Of a DNA stretch of 21,300 nt, positions 15,055 through 21,300 are shown piece after piece; position 1 is the first letter of the stretch; each line of letters opens with the position of its first letter. Source of the DNA: JBBAFB01 sp041655595 (GTDB taxonomy: Bacteria > Bacillota > DULZ01); NCBI GenBank assembly GCA_041655595.1, contig JBBAFB010000020.1, forward strand, positions 1 to 21,300, read 5' to 3'. Under the pieces are notes generated by a model. It ran no database searches. It was given only the letters and a program-made list of their open reading frames with translations, and was not told the origin of the DNA. A program made the position numbers and the translations under genes.

Positions 15055-15612
15055 TTATACTTCCATAATCTCATTTTCTTTATTGGCCAAAACCTTATCA
15101 ACCTGCTCAGTATAATTGTCTGTAATTTTTTGAACATGCTCTTGGGCTCTTTTTGCTTCATCTTCCGAAATTTCACTGGATTTTTCCATTGATTTCAACA
15201 AGTCGTTTGCTTCGCGCCTGGCATTTCTAATTACAACTTTGTATTCTTCTGCCTTTTTTCGAACAACCTTAACCAAATCTTGGCGCCTTTCTTGAGTAAG
15301 TTGCGGAATAGCCAACCTAATTACATTACCATCATTAGAGGGATTCAACCCTAAATCAGACTTTAAAATGCTTTTTTCAATTGCCTGTATGACAGTTTTA
15401 TCCCAGGGCTGAATAACCAAAAGACGTGGTTCCGGCGCAGAAATACCTGCCAACTGATTTAAAGGTGTCAGCGATCCATAATAATCAACCTGCACCTTAT
15501 CTAACAAAGATGGATTGGCTCTACCCGCCCTAAGGGATGCAAGATCTTTTCGCATTACCTCAATTACCTTTTTCATTTTCTCTTCAGTCTCTTGAAATAA
15601 CTGATCTATCAT
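15055..15612 (-). CDS. frr: ribosome recycling factor
   Basis: RRF works with EF-G to split the post-termination ribosome. The 185-aa protein has the standard length and signatures: MRKDLASLRAGRANPSLLDKVQVDYYG near the N-terminus, then ISAPEPRLLVIQPWDK, IRLAIPQLTQERRQDLVK, and a long C-terminal helix (EISEDEAKRAQEHVQKITD). The ATG follows GGGAGGGA, which lies inside the end of pyrH; the pyrH stop is one base upstream. The gene directly abuts the small PASTA-like gene downstream. Confidence 0.98.
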   Translation of the reverse strand: MIDQLFQETEEKMKKVIEVMRKDLASLRAGRANPSLLDKVQVDYYGSLTPLNQLAGISAPEPRLLVIQPWDKTVIQAIEKSILKSDLGLNPSNDGNVIRLAIPQLTQERRQDLVKVVRKKAEEYKVVIRNARREANDLLKSMEKSSEISEDEAKRAQEHVQKITDNYTEQVDKVLANKENEIMEV

Positions 15613-15613
15613 T

Positions 15614-16333
15614 TCATTCCCTCCCTATGTAAGTTCCTATTGATTCCCCAAGTATCACCTTTAAAATATTCCCCTTCTTTTTTAAATCAAAAACTATAAG
15701 GGGAATGTTATTGTCCATACACAAAGAAGTAGCAGTAGAATCCATAACCTTCAAACCCTGATTAAGCACCTCAATATATTTTAACTGGGTATATCTTTTT
15801 GCTTGCGGGTTGGTTATGGGATCGCTGTCATAAACACCATCAACTTTTTTAGCCATTAAGATAACATCCGCTTCAATTTCAGCCGCCCTTAGTGCGGCTG
15901 TAGTATCTGTAGAAAAATAAGGATTACCTGTTCCGGCGGCAAAAATAACCACACGACCCTTTTCAAGATGCCTCATTGCACGACGCCTAATATAAGTTTC
16001 AGCTATCTCCCTCATTTCAATCGCAGTCTGAACCCTGGTATCTATTCCGACACATTCAAAGGCATCCTGCAAGGCTAAACCGTTAATCACGGTAGCCAAC
16101 ATACCCATATAATCGGCAGTAGCCCGATCCATACCTTGATTAGAACCTGCAACTCCCCTCCAAAGATTGCCTCCCCCAACGACAACTGCCACTTCAACAC
16201 CCAAGCCGACTATATCCTTAACTTGCTCTGCTACTGTACGCAGCATTAGAGGGTCAATTCCAAACCCTTTTTCACCTGCCAATGCTTCTCCGCTTAGTTT
16301 TAAAATAACTCTTTTAAATATAGGTTTAGTCAT
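15614..16333 (-). CDS. pyrH: UMP kinase PyrH
   Basis: PyrH phosphorylates UMP to UDP and is an allosterically regulated hexamer of the amino acid kinase family. The 239-aa protein shows KRVILKLSGEALAGEKGFGID at the N-terminus, VAVVVGGGNLWRG, DYMGMLATVINGLALQDAFE, AAGTGNPYFSTDTTAALRA, and KKVDGVYDSDP. It ends right at the frr start with its last codons forming the frr Shine-Dalgarno. No good Shine-Dalgarno lies at normal distance from its own ATG; a GGGGG tract is 13 bases upstream and directly follows the predicted -10. It has its own promoter after the tsf terminator. Confidence 0.98.
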   Translation of the reverse strand: MTKPIFKRVILKLSGEALAGEKGFGIDPLMLRTVAEQVKDIVGLGVEVAVVVGGGNLWRGVAGSNQGMDRATADYMGMLATVINGLALQDAFECVGIDTRVQTAIEMREIAETYIRRRAMRHLEKGRVVIFAAGTGNPYFSTDTTAALRAAEIEADVILMAKKVDGVYDSDPITNPQAKRYTQLKYIEVLNQGLKVMDSTATSLCMDNNIPLIVFDLKKKGNILKVILGESIGTYIGRE

Positions 16334-16344
16334 AGGCTTATTTT

Positions 16345-16380
16345 AACCCCCGTTATATCCAAAGTTTTATTATTCTACAA
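16345..16380 (-). promoter_or_regulatory. probable sigma-A-type promoter of pyrH-frr
   Basis: TTGTAG (minus strand, 16380-16375) and TATAAC (16357-16352) are separated by exactly 17 bases. The site sits between the tsf terminator and the pyrH ATG, where a promoter is needed. The expected start near 16345 would leave a leader of only about 12 bases. Confidence 0.6.
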
Positions 16381-16416
16381 GTAACTAATAAAAACCTCTA
16401 AAAAATAAGGATTTTT

Positions 16417-16449
16417 AAAAAAAGAGAACACTAATGTGCTCTCTTTTTT
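16417..16449 (-). terminator. intrinsic terminator after tsf
   Basis: On the minus strand a stem with AAAAAAGAGAGCAC and GTGTTCTCTTTTTT arms (one G-U pair) encloses a 4-base loop, and the 3' arm continues as a run of seven T. It begins 3 bases after the tsf stop. This is a textbook intrinsic terminator, ending the rpsB-tsf transcript. It is symmetrical enough to work on the plus strand too. Confidence 0.9.
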
Positions 16450-16451
16450 AT

Positions 16452-17096
16452 CTAATTAAGCATGGCTTCAACTTCAGTAGCCAAATCACAACCGGGCTTC
16501 TCAAGCCCTTCCCCCATCTCAAAGCGTGCAAACCTGCGAATTGAAATGTTTTCACCTATGGTAGCAATAGCTCCGGTGATTAAATCCTGAACAGTCATAT
16601 CGGTATCCTTAATAAAGTCTTGCTCCAGCAGGCATACTTCTTTGAAGAATTTATCAATTCGTCCCTCAACCATTTTTTCAACAATTTTTTCCGGTTTGCC
16701 TTCATTCAAGGCTTGGGCTCTTAATATAGCTTTTTCCTTTTCAACCAAATCAGCCGAAACCTCTTCCCTTGAAATAAATTCAGGTCTGGAAGCAGCGATA
16801 TGCATGGCTATATCATGGCATAGTTCTTTAAAATTCTCTGTTTTGGCAACAAAATCGGTTTCGCAGTTTACTTCTACCAATACACCAATTTTACCGACGC
16901 CATGAATATAGGATGTAACTAAGCCTTCGCTTGCCAAGCGACCGGCTTTTTTTGCGGCAGCGGCCAGCCCTCTTTCACGAAGGTATTCAATTGCTGCCTC
17001 CATATTGCCATTGGTTTCCTGTAGGGCCCTTTTGCAATCCATCATTCCGGCTGAGGTTCGTTCTCTCAGTTCTTTTACCATTGCGGCAGTGATCAT
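16452..17096 (-). CDS. tsf: elongation factor Ts
   Basis: EF-Ts is the guanine nucleotide exchange factor of EF-Tu. The 214-aa protein is the short form, with an N-terminal UBA-like domain (ITAAMVKELRERTSAGMMDCKRAL) and the core motif CETDFVAKTENF (TDFV at 80-83), whose Asp and Phe disturb the EF-Tu nucleotide site. It then shows the QALNEGKPEKIVEKMVEGRIDKFFKEVCLLEQ segment shared by the family. The second half of the long-form core domain is absent, as in many Bacillota. AAGGAGGTGA precedes the ATG. It is co-transcribed with rpsB, about 40 bases upstream with no terminator between. Confidence 0.97.
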   Translation of the reverse strand: MITAAMVKELRERTSAGMMDCKRALQETNGNMEAAIEYLRERGLAAAAKKAGRLASEGLVTSYIHGVGKIGVLVEVNCETDFVAKTENFKELCHDIAMHIAASRPEFISREEVSADLVEKEKAILRAQALNEGKPEKIVEKMVEGRIDKFFKEVCLLEQDFIKDTDMTVQDLITGAIATIGENISIRRFARFEMGEGLEKPGCDLATEVEAMLN

Positions 17097-17137
17097 GATT
17101 GCTCACCTCCTTTTAGGGGCGTCACAGTTAAATAACA

Positions 17138-17863
17138 TTATTCTTCATAATTATCTTCTTCACCGGTCTCCTGGCCCACTTGACCCATTGTAGCTTCTAA
17201 AACAGCATCGGCCATTTTAGCAGTTAACAGCTTGACGGCCCTAATAGCATCATCATTGCCCGGTATGACATAGTCAACTTCATCGGGATCACAATTTGTG
17301 TCGACAATAGCTACTACAGGAATCCCGATTTTTTTAGCTTCGGCAAGTGCAATCCTTTCCTTACGGGGATCAACAATAAATAAAGCTCCCGGAAGGTCCT
17401 TCATTGATTTGATCCCACCCAAAAAACGTTGCAACTTGTCTCTTTCCGCCATCAGTTGAGCAGCTTCTTTTTTTGGCAAGAGTGCCAGAGTACCTTCTTC
17501 TTCCATTTTCTCAAGTTCATGTAGCCTATCTATCCTCAGACGAATCGTTTGAAAGTTGGTTAGCATTCCACCCAACCATCTTTCATTAACATAAAACATC
17601 CCGGAGCGTTCAGCTTCTTCACGAATTGCCTCTTGTGCCTGTTTTTTTGTGCCCACGAACAATACATATTTGCCTTCGCTTACTATATTCCTGATAAAAT
17701 CATAGGCTTCTTCCACTTTTTTAACGGTTTTCTGTAAATCTATGATGTAAATCCCATTACGCTCGGTAAATATATAAGGAGCCATTTTAGGATTCCAGCG
17801 ACGGGTTTGATGTCCAAAGTGAACTCCCGCCTCCAACAATTGCTTCATGGAGATTACTGCCAT
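17138..17863 (-). CDS. rpsB: 30S ribosomal protein S2
   Basis: S2 is a late-binding small-subunit protein needed for S1 binding and translation. The 241-aa product begins MAVISMKQLLEAGVHFGHQTRRWNPKM and contains YIIDLQKTVKKVEEAYDFI, FVGTKKQAQEAI, NERWLGGMLTNFQTI and IPVVAIVDTNCDPDEVDYVIPGNDDAIRA, all family hallmarks. The acidic C-terminal tail (TGEEDNYEE) is typical. The Shine-Dalgarno GAGGAGGTGG is strong. It has a strong promoter about 110 bases upstream and a structured leader. Confidence 0.98.
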   Translation of the reverse strand: MAVISMKQLLEAGVHFGHQTRRWNPKMAPYIFTERNGIYIIDLQKTVKKVEEAYDFIRNIVSEGKYVLFVGTKKQAQEAIREEAERSGMFYVNERWLGGMLTNFQTIRLRIDRLHELEKMEEEGTLALLPKKEAAQLMAERDKLQRFLGGIKSMKDLPGALFIVDPRKERIALAEAKKIGIPVVAIVDTNCDPDEVDYVIPGNDDAIRAVKLLTAKMADAVLEATMGQVGQETGEEDNYEE

Positions 17864-17971
17864 TTAAGTCCACCTCCTCTCTTCGGTTTTAAGCCTCCAC
17901 CTTCTTCATCTTCAAGAAAGACCGCTAGGGCACCCTTTCCAGAAATCTAAAGGCGTGTGTATTTTACACCA
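17864..17971 (-). promoter_or_regulatory. structured 5' leader of rpsB-tsf
   Basis: The predicted leader is about 108 bases. It holds a 5-bp hairpin close to the start (GTGTA/TACAC, 17957-17969). Further on are two hairpins that exclude each other: GAAAG/CTTTC spanning 17916-17939, and CTTTCTT/AAGAAGG spanning 17900-17920 with one G-U pair. Both use bases 17916-17920. A six-codon ATG frame (MKKVEA) lies in the second hairpin region. I do not recognise a known ribosomal-protein leader class; autoregulation by S2 would be an inference. Confidence 0.45.
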
Positions 17972-18006
17972 ACAAACAGTATAGCATAAGCATATTAAGG
18001 CTGCAA
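17971..18006 (-). promoter_or_regulatory. strong sigma-A-type promoter of rpsB-tsf
   Basis: TTGCAG (minus strand, 18006-18001), a 17-base spacer and TATACT (17983-17978), with TG one base before the -10, form an extended -10 promoter of the kind expected for a ribosomal protein gene. The start should be near 17971. The stretch 18007-18122 between this promoter and the codY terminator is AT-rich and holds nothing I can name. Confidence 0.8.
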
Positions 18007-18122
18007 CATTTCAAAAGATTTTTTTTGCCATTCTTTTTTTACAGATCTATCAAAGGGTTTGCTGCGTATTTGTTTTCGGTTTGCAAAGCTCTTTTGAAAA
18101 ACAGGTTTATGGCCTAGAAGGG

Positions 18123-18147
18123 AAAAAGAACCTATGTAGGTTCTTTT
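18123..18147 (-). terminator. intrinsic terminator after codY
   Basis: A near-perfect palindrome, AAAAGAACCTA / TAGGTTCTTTT, overlaps the codY stop codon and runs into TTTTTCCC on the minus strand. It closes the xerC-hslVU-codY transcript before the rpsB promoter. Confidence 0.85.
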
Positions 18148-18931
18148 ATCTTTTCATTTTGTCCAGCTCTTCCATTAAGTTGTCATTTAATACTCGTATA
18201 TAGGTACCTTTCATTCCTAAGGATTTAGATTCTATAACACCTGCACTCTCAAACTTGCGAAGAGCATTAACAATAACCGAACGGGTAATGCCTGCCCTGT
18301 CGGCAATTTTACTGGCGACTAAAACTCCCTCATCCCCATCCAGTTCACCAAAAATATGCTCAACAGCCTCCAACTCCGAGTATGAAAGGGTACCGATTGC
18401 AATATGGACAGCAGCTTTTTTTCTAGCTTCTTCTTCAATACGATCGGCTTTCGCCCTTAATATTTCCATTCCCACTACAGTGGCACCGTATTCAGCTAAA
18501 ATCAAATCCTCATCGGTAAAGGTAACATTAAACTTTGAAAGAACTAAGGTACCCAACCTTTGTCCCCCACCCATCACGGGCACTACTGTAGTAAGCTTGT
18601 TTTTAAAAACACAATCTTCATCATGATCAAAAACACACAAGTCTTCAATTTGAGTAGAATTTGCTTTGGTTTCGTTAATTCTTAAAAGCTCATCATTATA
18701 GCTTTCAGGAAAACGCTCGGAACGGTGAATGATATCATCCATAATTTCACAAGCAAAACCATCCATAAATGAATAACCTAATAACCGACCATGCCGACCA
18801 ATGATATAGCAATTGGAGTGGATAACATCCTGTAGGACCTGGGCAATTTCTTCAAAATCCACAGGATTACCGGCAGACTTTTGCAGCTGTCTGTTAATGC
18901 GTCTAGTTTTTTCTAATAAATTGTTAGCCAT
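18146..18931 (-). CDS. codY: GTP-sensing pleiotropic transcriptional regulator CodY
   Basis: CodY binds GTP and branched-chain amino acids through an N-terminal GAF domain and represses or activates nutrient-response genes. The 261-aa protein has the standard length. The GAF domain covers about 1-155, and a linker helix follows (ADRIEEEARKKAAVHIAIGTLSYSELEAVEHI). The C-terminal winged HTH has its helix-turn-helix at about 207-226 (SKIADRAGITRSVIVNALRKF), then ESAGVIESKSLGMKGTYIRVLN. AAAGGAGAG precedes the ATG. It follows hslU after about 45 bases with no terminator or clear promoter. In Bacillus the flagellar/chemotaxis genes follow codY; here rpsB follows directly. Confidence 0.98.
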   Translation of the reverse strand: MANNLLEKTRRINRQLQKSAGNPVDFEEIAQVLQDVIHSNCYIIGRHGRLLGYSFMDGFACEIMDDIIHRSERFPESYNDELLRINETKANSTQIEDLCVFDHDEDCVFKNKLTTVVPVMGGGQRLGTLVLSKFNVTFTDEDLILAEYGATVVGMEILRAKADRIEEEARKKAAVHIAIGTLSYSELEAVEHIFGELDGDEGVLVASKIADRAGITRSVIVNALRKFESAGVIESKSLGMKGTYIRVLNDNLMEELDKMKR

Positions 18932-18976
18932 TTTATTAATCTCTCCTTTAAATAAGTTACCTAATAATTAAAATAG

Positions 18977-20386
18977 TTAAAGAATATACTTACTCAGGTC
19001 CTCATCCTTAAAAACCTGATTCAACTGTGCCTCGACATAATTTTCATCTATTATTATTTCTTGGTTCTGTAAATCCGAAGCAACAAAAAATAGATGTTGA
19101 AGCAATTTTTCTAAAATAGTATGTAAACGTCTGGCACCAATATTTTCGCTGCGTGCATTTACATCATAAGCAATTTTGGCAATTTCCGCAATAGCCTGAG
19201 TAGTAAATATTACTTTTACTCCTTCAGTTTCCAAAAGACGGGTATATTGTTTAATCAGTGAGTTCTCCGGTTCGATCAAAATCTGCTGAAAATTGCCCTT
19301 TGACAAGCTATTTAGTTCAACCCTAATCGGAAACCGGCCCTGCAATTCAGGGATAAGATCAGAGGGTTTGGTCATGTGAAACGCACCTGCCGCTATAAAA
19401 AGGATATGGTCGGTTTTTACGGGGCCATATTTAGTAACAACAGTCGCCCCTTCTACGATAGGCAGGATATCTCTTTGCACCCCTCCCCTTGACACATCGG
19501 GGCCATAGCCATTATCTTTGCTGGCTATTTTATCAATCTCATCCAGAAAGATAATCCCGTGTTGCTCCACCTTTCGGATAGCCTTCGCTCCTACTTCATC
19601 CATGTCTACCAGCTTTTCAGCTTCCTCCTGAAAAAGGTATTTACGAGCTTCCTTGACTTGTAATCGTTTTTTCTTTTTCTTTTTTGGCAACATCCCTCCT
19701 AGTAAGTCTTGCAAATTGATACCCATTTCATCCATACCCGTTCCGCTGAATACCTCCAACATTGAAGGACTTTTATCTTCCAACTCAACTTCAATAAACT
19801 CATTTTCCAGTTCCATTCTTTTTAGTTTTTGCAAATAGATTGCTCTTTTTTCCTTGGTTTTTCGGATTAACTCGTGGTAATCCTCATCGCCTTCAACATT
19901 ACTATTATTGACAGGAGTGCCGAAAATAAACTCCAAAGGACTGCGATTTGACTTAATATTTTGAGGATAAGGTACAATAATATCCAAAAGTCTTTCTTCC
20001 ACTAAAGAATTCGCTTCCTGCTCGACCTTTTCGATATTTTCATTTTTTACCATTCTAATGGCGATTTCAACCAGTTCCCGAACCATTGATTCCACATCTC
20101 GCCCCACATATCCCACTTCTGTAAACTTTGTTACTTCCACTTTTATAAATGGGGCCTTTACTAAGCGAGCTAGCCTCCTGGCAATTTCGGTTTTTCCAAC
20201 TCCGGTAGGTCCAATCAAGATTATATTTTTGGGTGTTATTTCTTCTTGCCATTCCGGCGAAAGCAAACTCCTGCGATAGCGATTCCTTAAAGCAACAGCT
20301 ACAGCTTTTTTTGCTTCTTCTTGCCCTACGATATACTTATCAAGTTCATCCACGATCTCTTGGGGGGTTAATTTATCCACTCTCAT
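18977..20386 (-). CDS. hslU: ATP-dependent protease ATPase subunit HslU (ClpY)
   Basis: HslU is the AAA+ unfoldase ring that feeds proteins into HslV. The 469-aa protein shows the N-terminal LTPQEIVDELDKYIVGQEEAK, Walker A GPTGVGKT at 59-66 and the pore loop GYVGRD at 92-97. The inserted I-domain spans about 110-240 and ends in a run of six lysines at 235-240. Walker B IIFLDE is at 278-283, followed by GGVQRDILPIVEG, LQGRFPIRVEL (sensor region) and GARRLHTILEKLL. The C-terminal DLSKYIL tail docks into HslV. The ATG has AAAGGGGA just upstream, 11 bases after hslV. The codons for the lysine run form a slippery-type sequence (see findings). Confidence 0.98.
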   Translation of the reverse strand: MRVDKLTPQEIVDELDKYIVGQEEAKKAVAVALRNRYRRSLLSPEWQEEITPKNIILIGPTGVGKTEIARRLARLVKAPFIKVEVTKFTEVGYVGRDVESMVRELVEIAIRMVKNENIEKVEQEANSLVEERLLDIIVPYPQNIKSNRSPLEFIFGTPVNNSNVEGDEDYHELIRKTKEKRAIYLQKLKRMELENEFIEVELEDKSPSMLEVFSGTGMDEMGINLQDLLGGMLPKKKKKKRLQVKEARKYLFQEEAEKLVDMDEVGAKAIRKVEQHGIIFLDEIDKIASKDNGYGPDVSRGGVQRDILPIVEGATVVTKYGPVKTDHILFIAAGAFHMTKPSDLIPELQGRFPIRVELNSLSKGNFQQILIEPENSLIKQYTRLLETEGVKVIFTTQAIAEIAKIAYDVNARSENIGARRLHTILEKLLQHLFFVASDLQNQEIIIDENYVEAQLNQVFKDEDLSKYIL

Positions 20387-20397
20387 TCCCCTTTCAA

Positions 20398-20925
20398 TTA
20401 AAAAGTTTCTACTACAATTTGATCATTAGTGTAAATACAAATCGAGGAAGCAATTAGTAAGGCCTCTTTGACAACTTCTTCTGCTTGTAAATCACTATAT
20501 TTCAGTAGCGCTCTGCCGGCGGCTAAGGCAAATCCACCGCCTGAACCAATTGCTGCGATTTGGTCATCCGGTTCTATAATTTCCCCATTACCTGAAATAA
20601 TTAACAAAGAATTTTCATCCGCAACTATTAGAAGTGCCTCAAGCCGTCTTAAAACCCGATCCGACCGCCATTCTTTGCCCAACTCAATAGCTGCCCTTTG
20701 TAAATTTCCCCTATACTCTTGCAGCTTGCCTTCAAACTTTTCAAACAAAGTCAAAGCATCCGACACAGAACCCGCAAACCCTGCTAACACCTGATTGTTA
20801 TATAATTTTCGGACTTTGCGAGCTTTTTGTTTCATAATCATATTATTACCAAAGGTAACCTGGCCATCCCCCGCTATAGCGGTTTTTCCGTTTTTTCTTA
20901 AAGCGATAATTGTAGTTCCCTGCAT
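20398..20925 (-). CDS. hslV: ATP-dependent protease peptidase subunit HslV (ClpQ/CodW)
   Basis: HslV is the proteasome-like N-terminal-nucleophile peptidase. The 175-aa protein carries TTIIALRKNGKTAIAGDGQVT at the N-terminus, then KARKVRKLY, VLAGFAGSVSDALTLFEKFE and AIGSGGGFALAAGRALL, as in the family. The conserved first Thr of the TT pair lies at position 4, after MQG, so maturation must remove three residues instead of Met alone. GGAGG precedes the ATG, directly after the xerC stop. The Bacillus homologue also has an N-terminal extension, though a different one. Confidence 0.97.
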   Translation of the reverse strand: MQGTTIIALRKNGKTAIAGDGQVTFGNNMIMKQKARKVRKLYNNQVLAGFAGSVSDALTLFEKFEGKLQEYRGNLQRAAIELGKEWRSDRVLRRLEALLIVADENSLLIISGNGEIIEPDDQIAAIGSGGGFALAAGRALLKYSDLQAEEVVKEALLIASSICIYTNDQIVVETF

Positions 20926-20937
20926 GATTTTGCCTCC

Positions 20938-21300
20938 TTAAGCCCTAGGATGCGCATTTTGGTAGACTTCTTTCAGTCTCGCACCGGTAACATGAGTATA
21001 AACTTGAGTGCTTGACAGACTTTTATGTCCCAACAATTCCTGCACCACCCTTAAATCAGCTCCGCCCTCCAACATATGAGTTGCAAATGAATGGCGCAAC
21101 CAGTGGGGTGATATTTTTAAATCCAGAGAAGCCCTTAATACACATTTATCTATAATTTTCGCTACCCCGCGGGGAGACAATCGTTTGCCGGCATAATTAA
21201 GAAATAAAGCCTCTGTCTCGTTGTCACCTTTTAAGTTGTTTCTGCTTGTTTCAAGATATTTTTCCAACCAAATCATGCTTGGTCTGCCTAAAGGGGCGAG
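20938..21300 (-). CDS. xerC: tyrosine recombinase XerC, C-terminal part
   Basis: XerC resolves chromosome dimers at dif together with XerD. Only the C-terminal 120 or so residues are in the window; the frame runs open through position 21300 and reads LAPLGRPSMIWLEKYL before the first internal ATG, which matches the family's PLGRPA segment, so the gene continues beyond the edge. The visible catalytic residues are HWLRHSFATH (His and Arg), LLGHKSLSSTQVYTHV (His and the nucleophile Tyr), and the end KEVYQNAHPRA, which is typical of XerC rather than XerD. XerC (not a phage integrase) is supported by the adjacent hslVU-codY, the classical Bacillota order. Confidence 0.95.
   Translation of the reverse strand, partial: LAPLGRPSMIWLEKYLETSRNNLKGDNETEALFLNYAGKRLSPRGVAKIIDKCVLRASLDLKISPHWLRHSFATHMLEGGADLRVVQELLGHKSLSSTQVYTHVTGARLKEVYQNAHPRA

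Noticed and set aside
18007..18122. Spaced 9-bp inverted repeat TTTCAAAAG / CTTTTGAAA between the rpsB promoter and the codY terminator
   Set aside because: The arms are AT-rich and about 70-80 bases apart with no further pairing between them; not distinguishable from chance.
1..21300. Mobile elements, CRISPR arrays, prophage, toxin-antitoxin or defence genes, tRNA and rRNA genes
   Set aside because: Reading the translated frames and gaps showed none; XerC is the housekeeping recombinase next to hslVU, not an integrase of an element.

Overview
The window carries a dense bacterial housekeeping block. Every credible gene lies on the minus strand, so transcription runs from position 21300 towards 1. 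The content points to a low-to-moderate G+C, Gram-positive Bacillota, probably of the Desulfotomaculum/Peptococcaceae kind. Reasons: the xerC-hslV-hslU-codY order is classical for Firmicutes; CodY is restricted to Bacillota; the order rimP-nusA-ylxR-ylxQ-infB-rbfA-nrnA-truB is typical; isoprenoids are made by the MEP route (dxr, ispG); and there is a YtvI-like membrane protein. The lineage is inferred from gene order and protein character only, because no database search was possible.

Layout in the direction of transcription. (1) 21300-18123: xerC (5' part off the window), hslV, hslU and codY, closed by a clear intrinsic terminator. (2) 18006-16417: a strong sigma-A-type promoter, a structured leader, then rpsB and tsf, closed by a U-rich terminator. 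(3) 16380-14642: a separate promoter, then pyrH, frr and a small unrecognised PASTA-like gene, followed by a structured non-coding stretch that ends in a GC-rich hairpin. (4) 14609-6237: uppS, cdsA, a YtvI/AI-2E-type membrane protein, dxr, rseP, ispG, proS and a GT2 glycosyltransferase. (5) 6186-1: a strong promoter, a leader with an intrinsic-terminator-like hairpin inside a possible 35-codon upstream ORF, then rimP, nusA, ylxR, ylxQ, infB, rbfA, nrnA and truB (3' part off the window).

How the genes work together. Blocks 2, 3 and 5 build and run the translation apparatus: ribosomal protein S2, EF-Ts, ribosome recycling factor, 16S maturation by RimP and RbfA, IF2, NusA, tRNA pseudouridylation and UMP kinase. 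Block 4 combines MEP isoprenoid enzymes (Dxr, IspG), undecaprenyl diphosphate synthase (UppS) and CDP-diacylglycerol synthase (CdsA), so it supplies the lipid carrier for wall synthesis and phospholipid precursors. Block 1 holds chromosome-dimer resolution, the HslUV protease and the GTP/branched-chain amino acid sensor CodY.

I found no mobile element, CRISPR array, tRNA, rRNA or complete novel multi-gene system. The interesting signals are regulatory. truB can only start at an AUU codon within its open frame. The rimP-nusA-infB leader looks like an attenuator overlapped by an uORF. The uppS leader ends in a terminator-like hairpin with no promoter after it and contains tandem hairpins that share arm sequences. 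The rpsB leader has two mutually exclusive hairpins. hslU contains a dnaX-like slippery heptamer preceded by a Shine-Dalgarno-like sequence. No gene-free stretch exceeds 300 bases.
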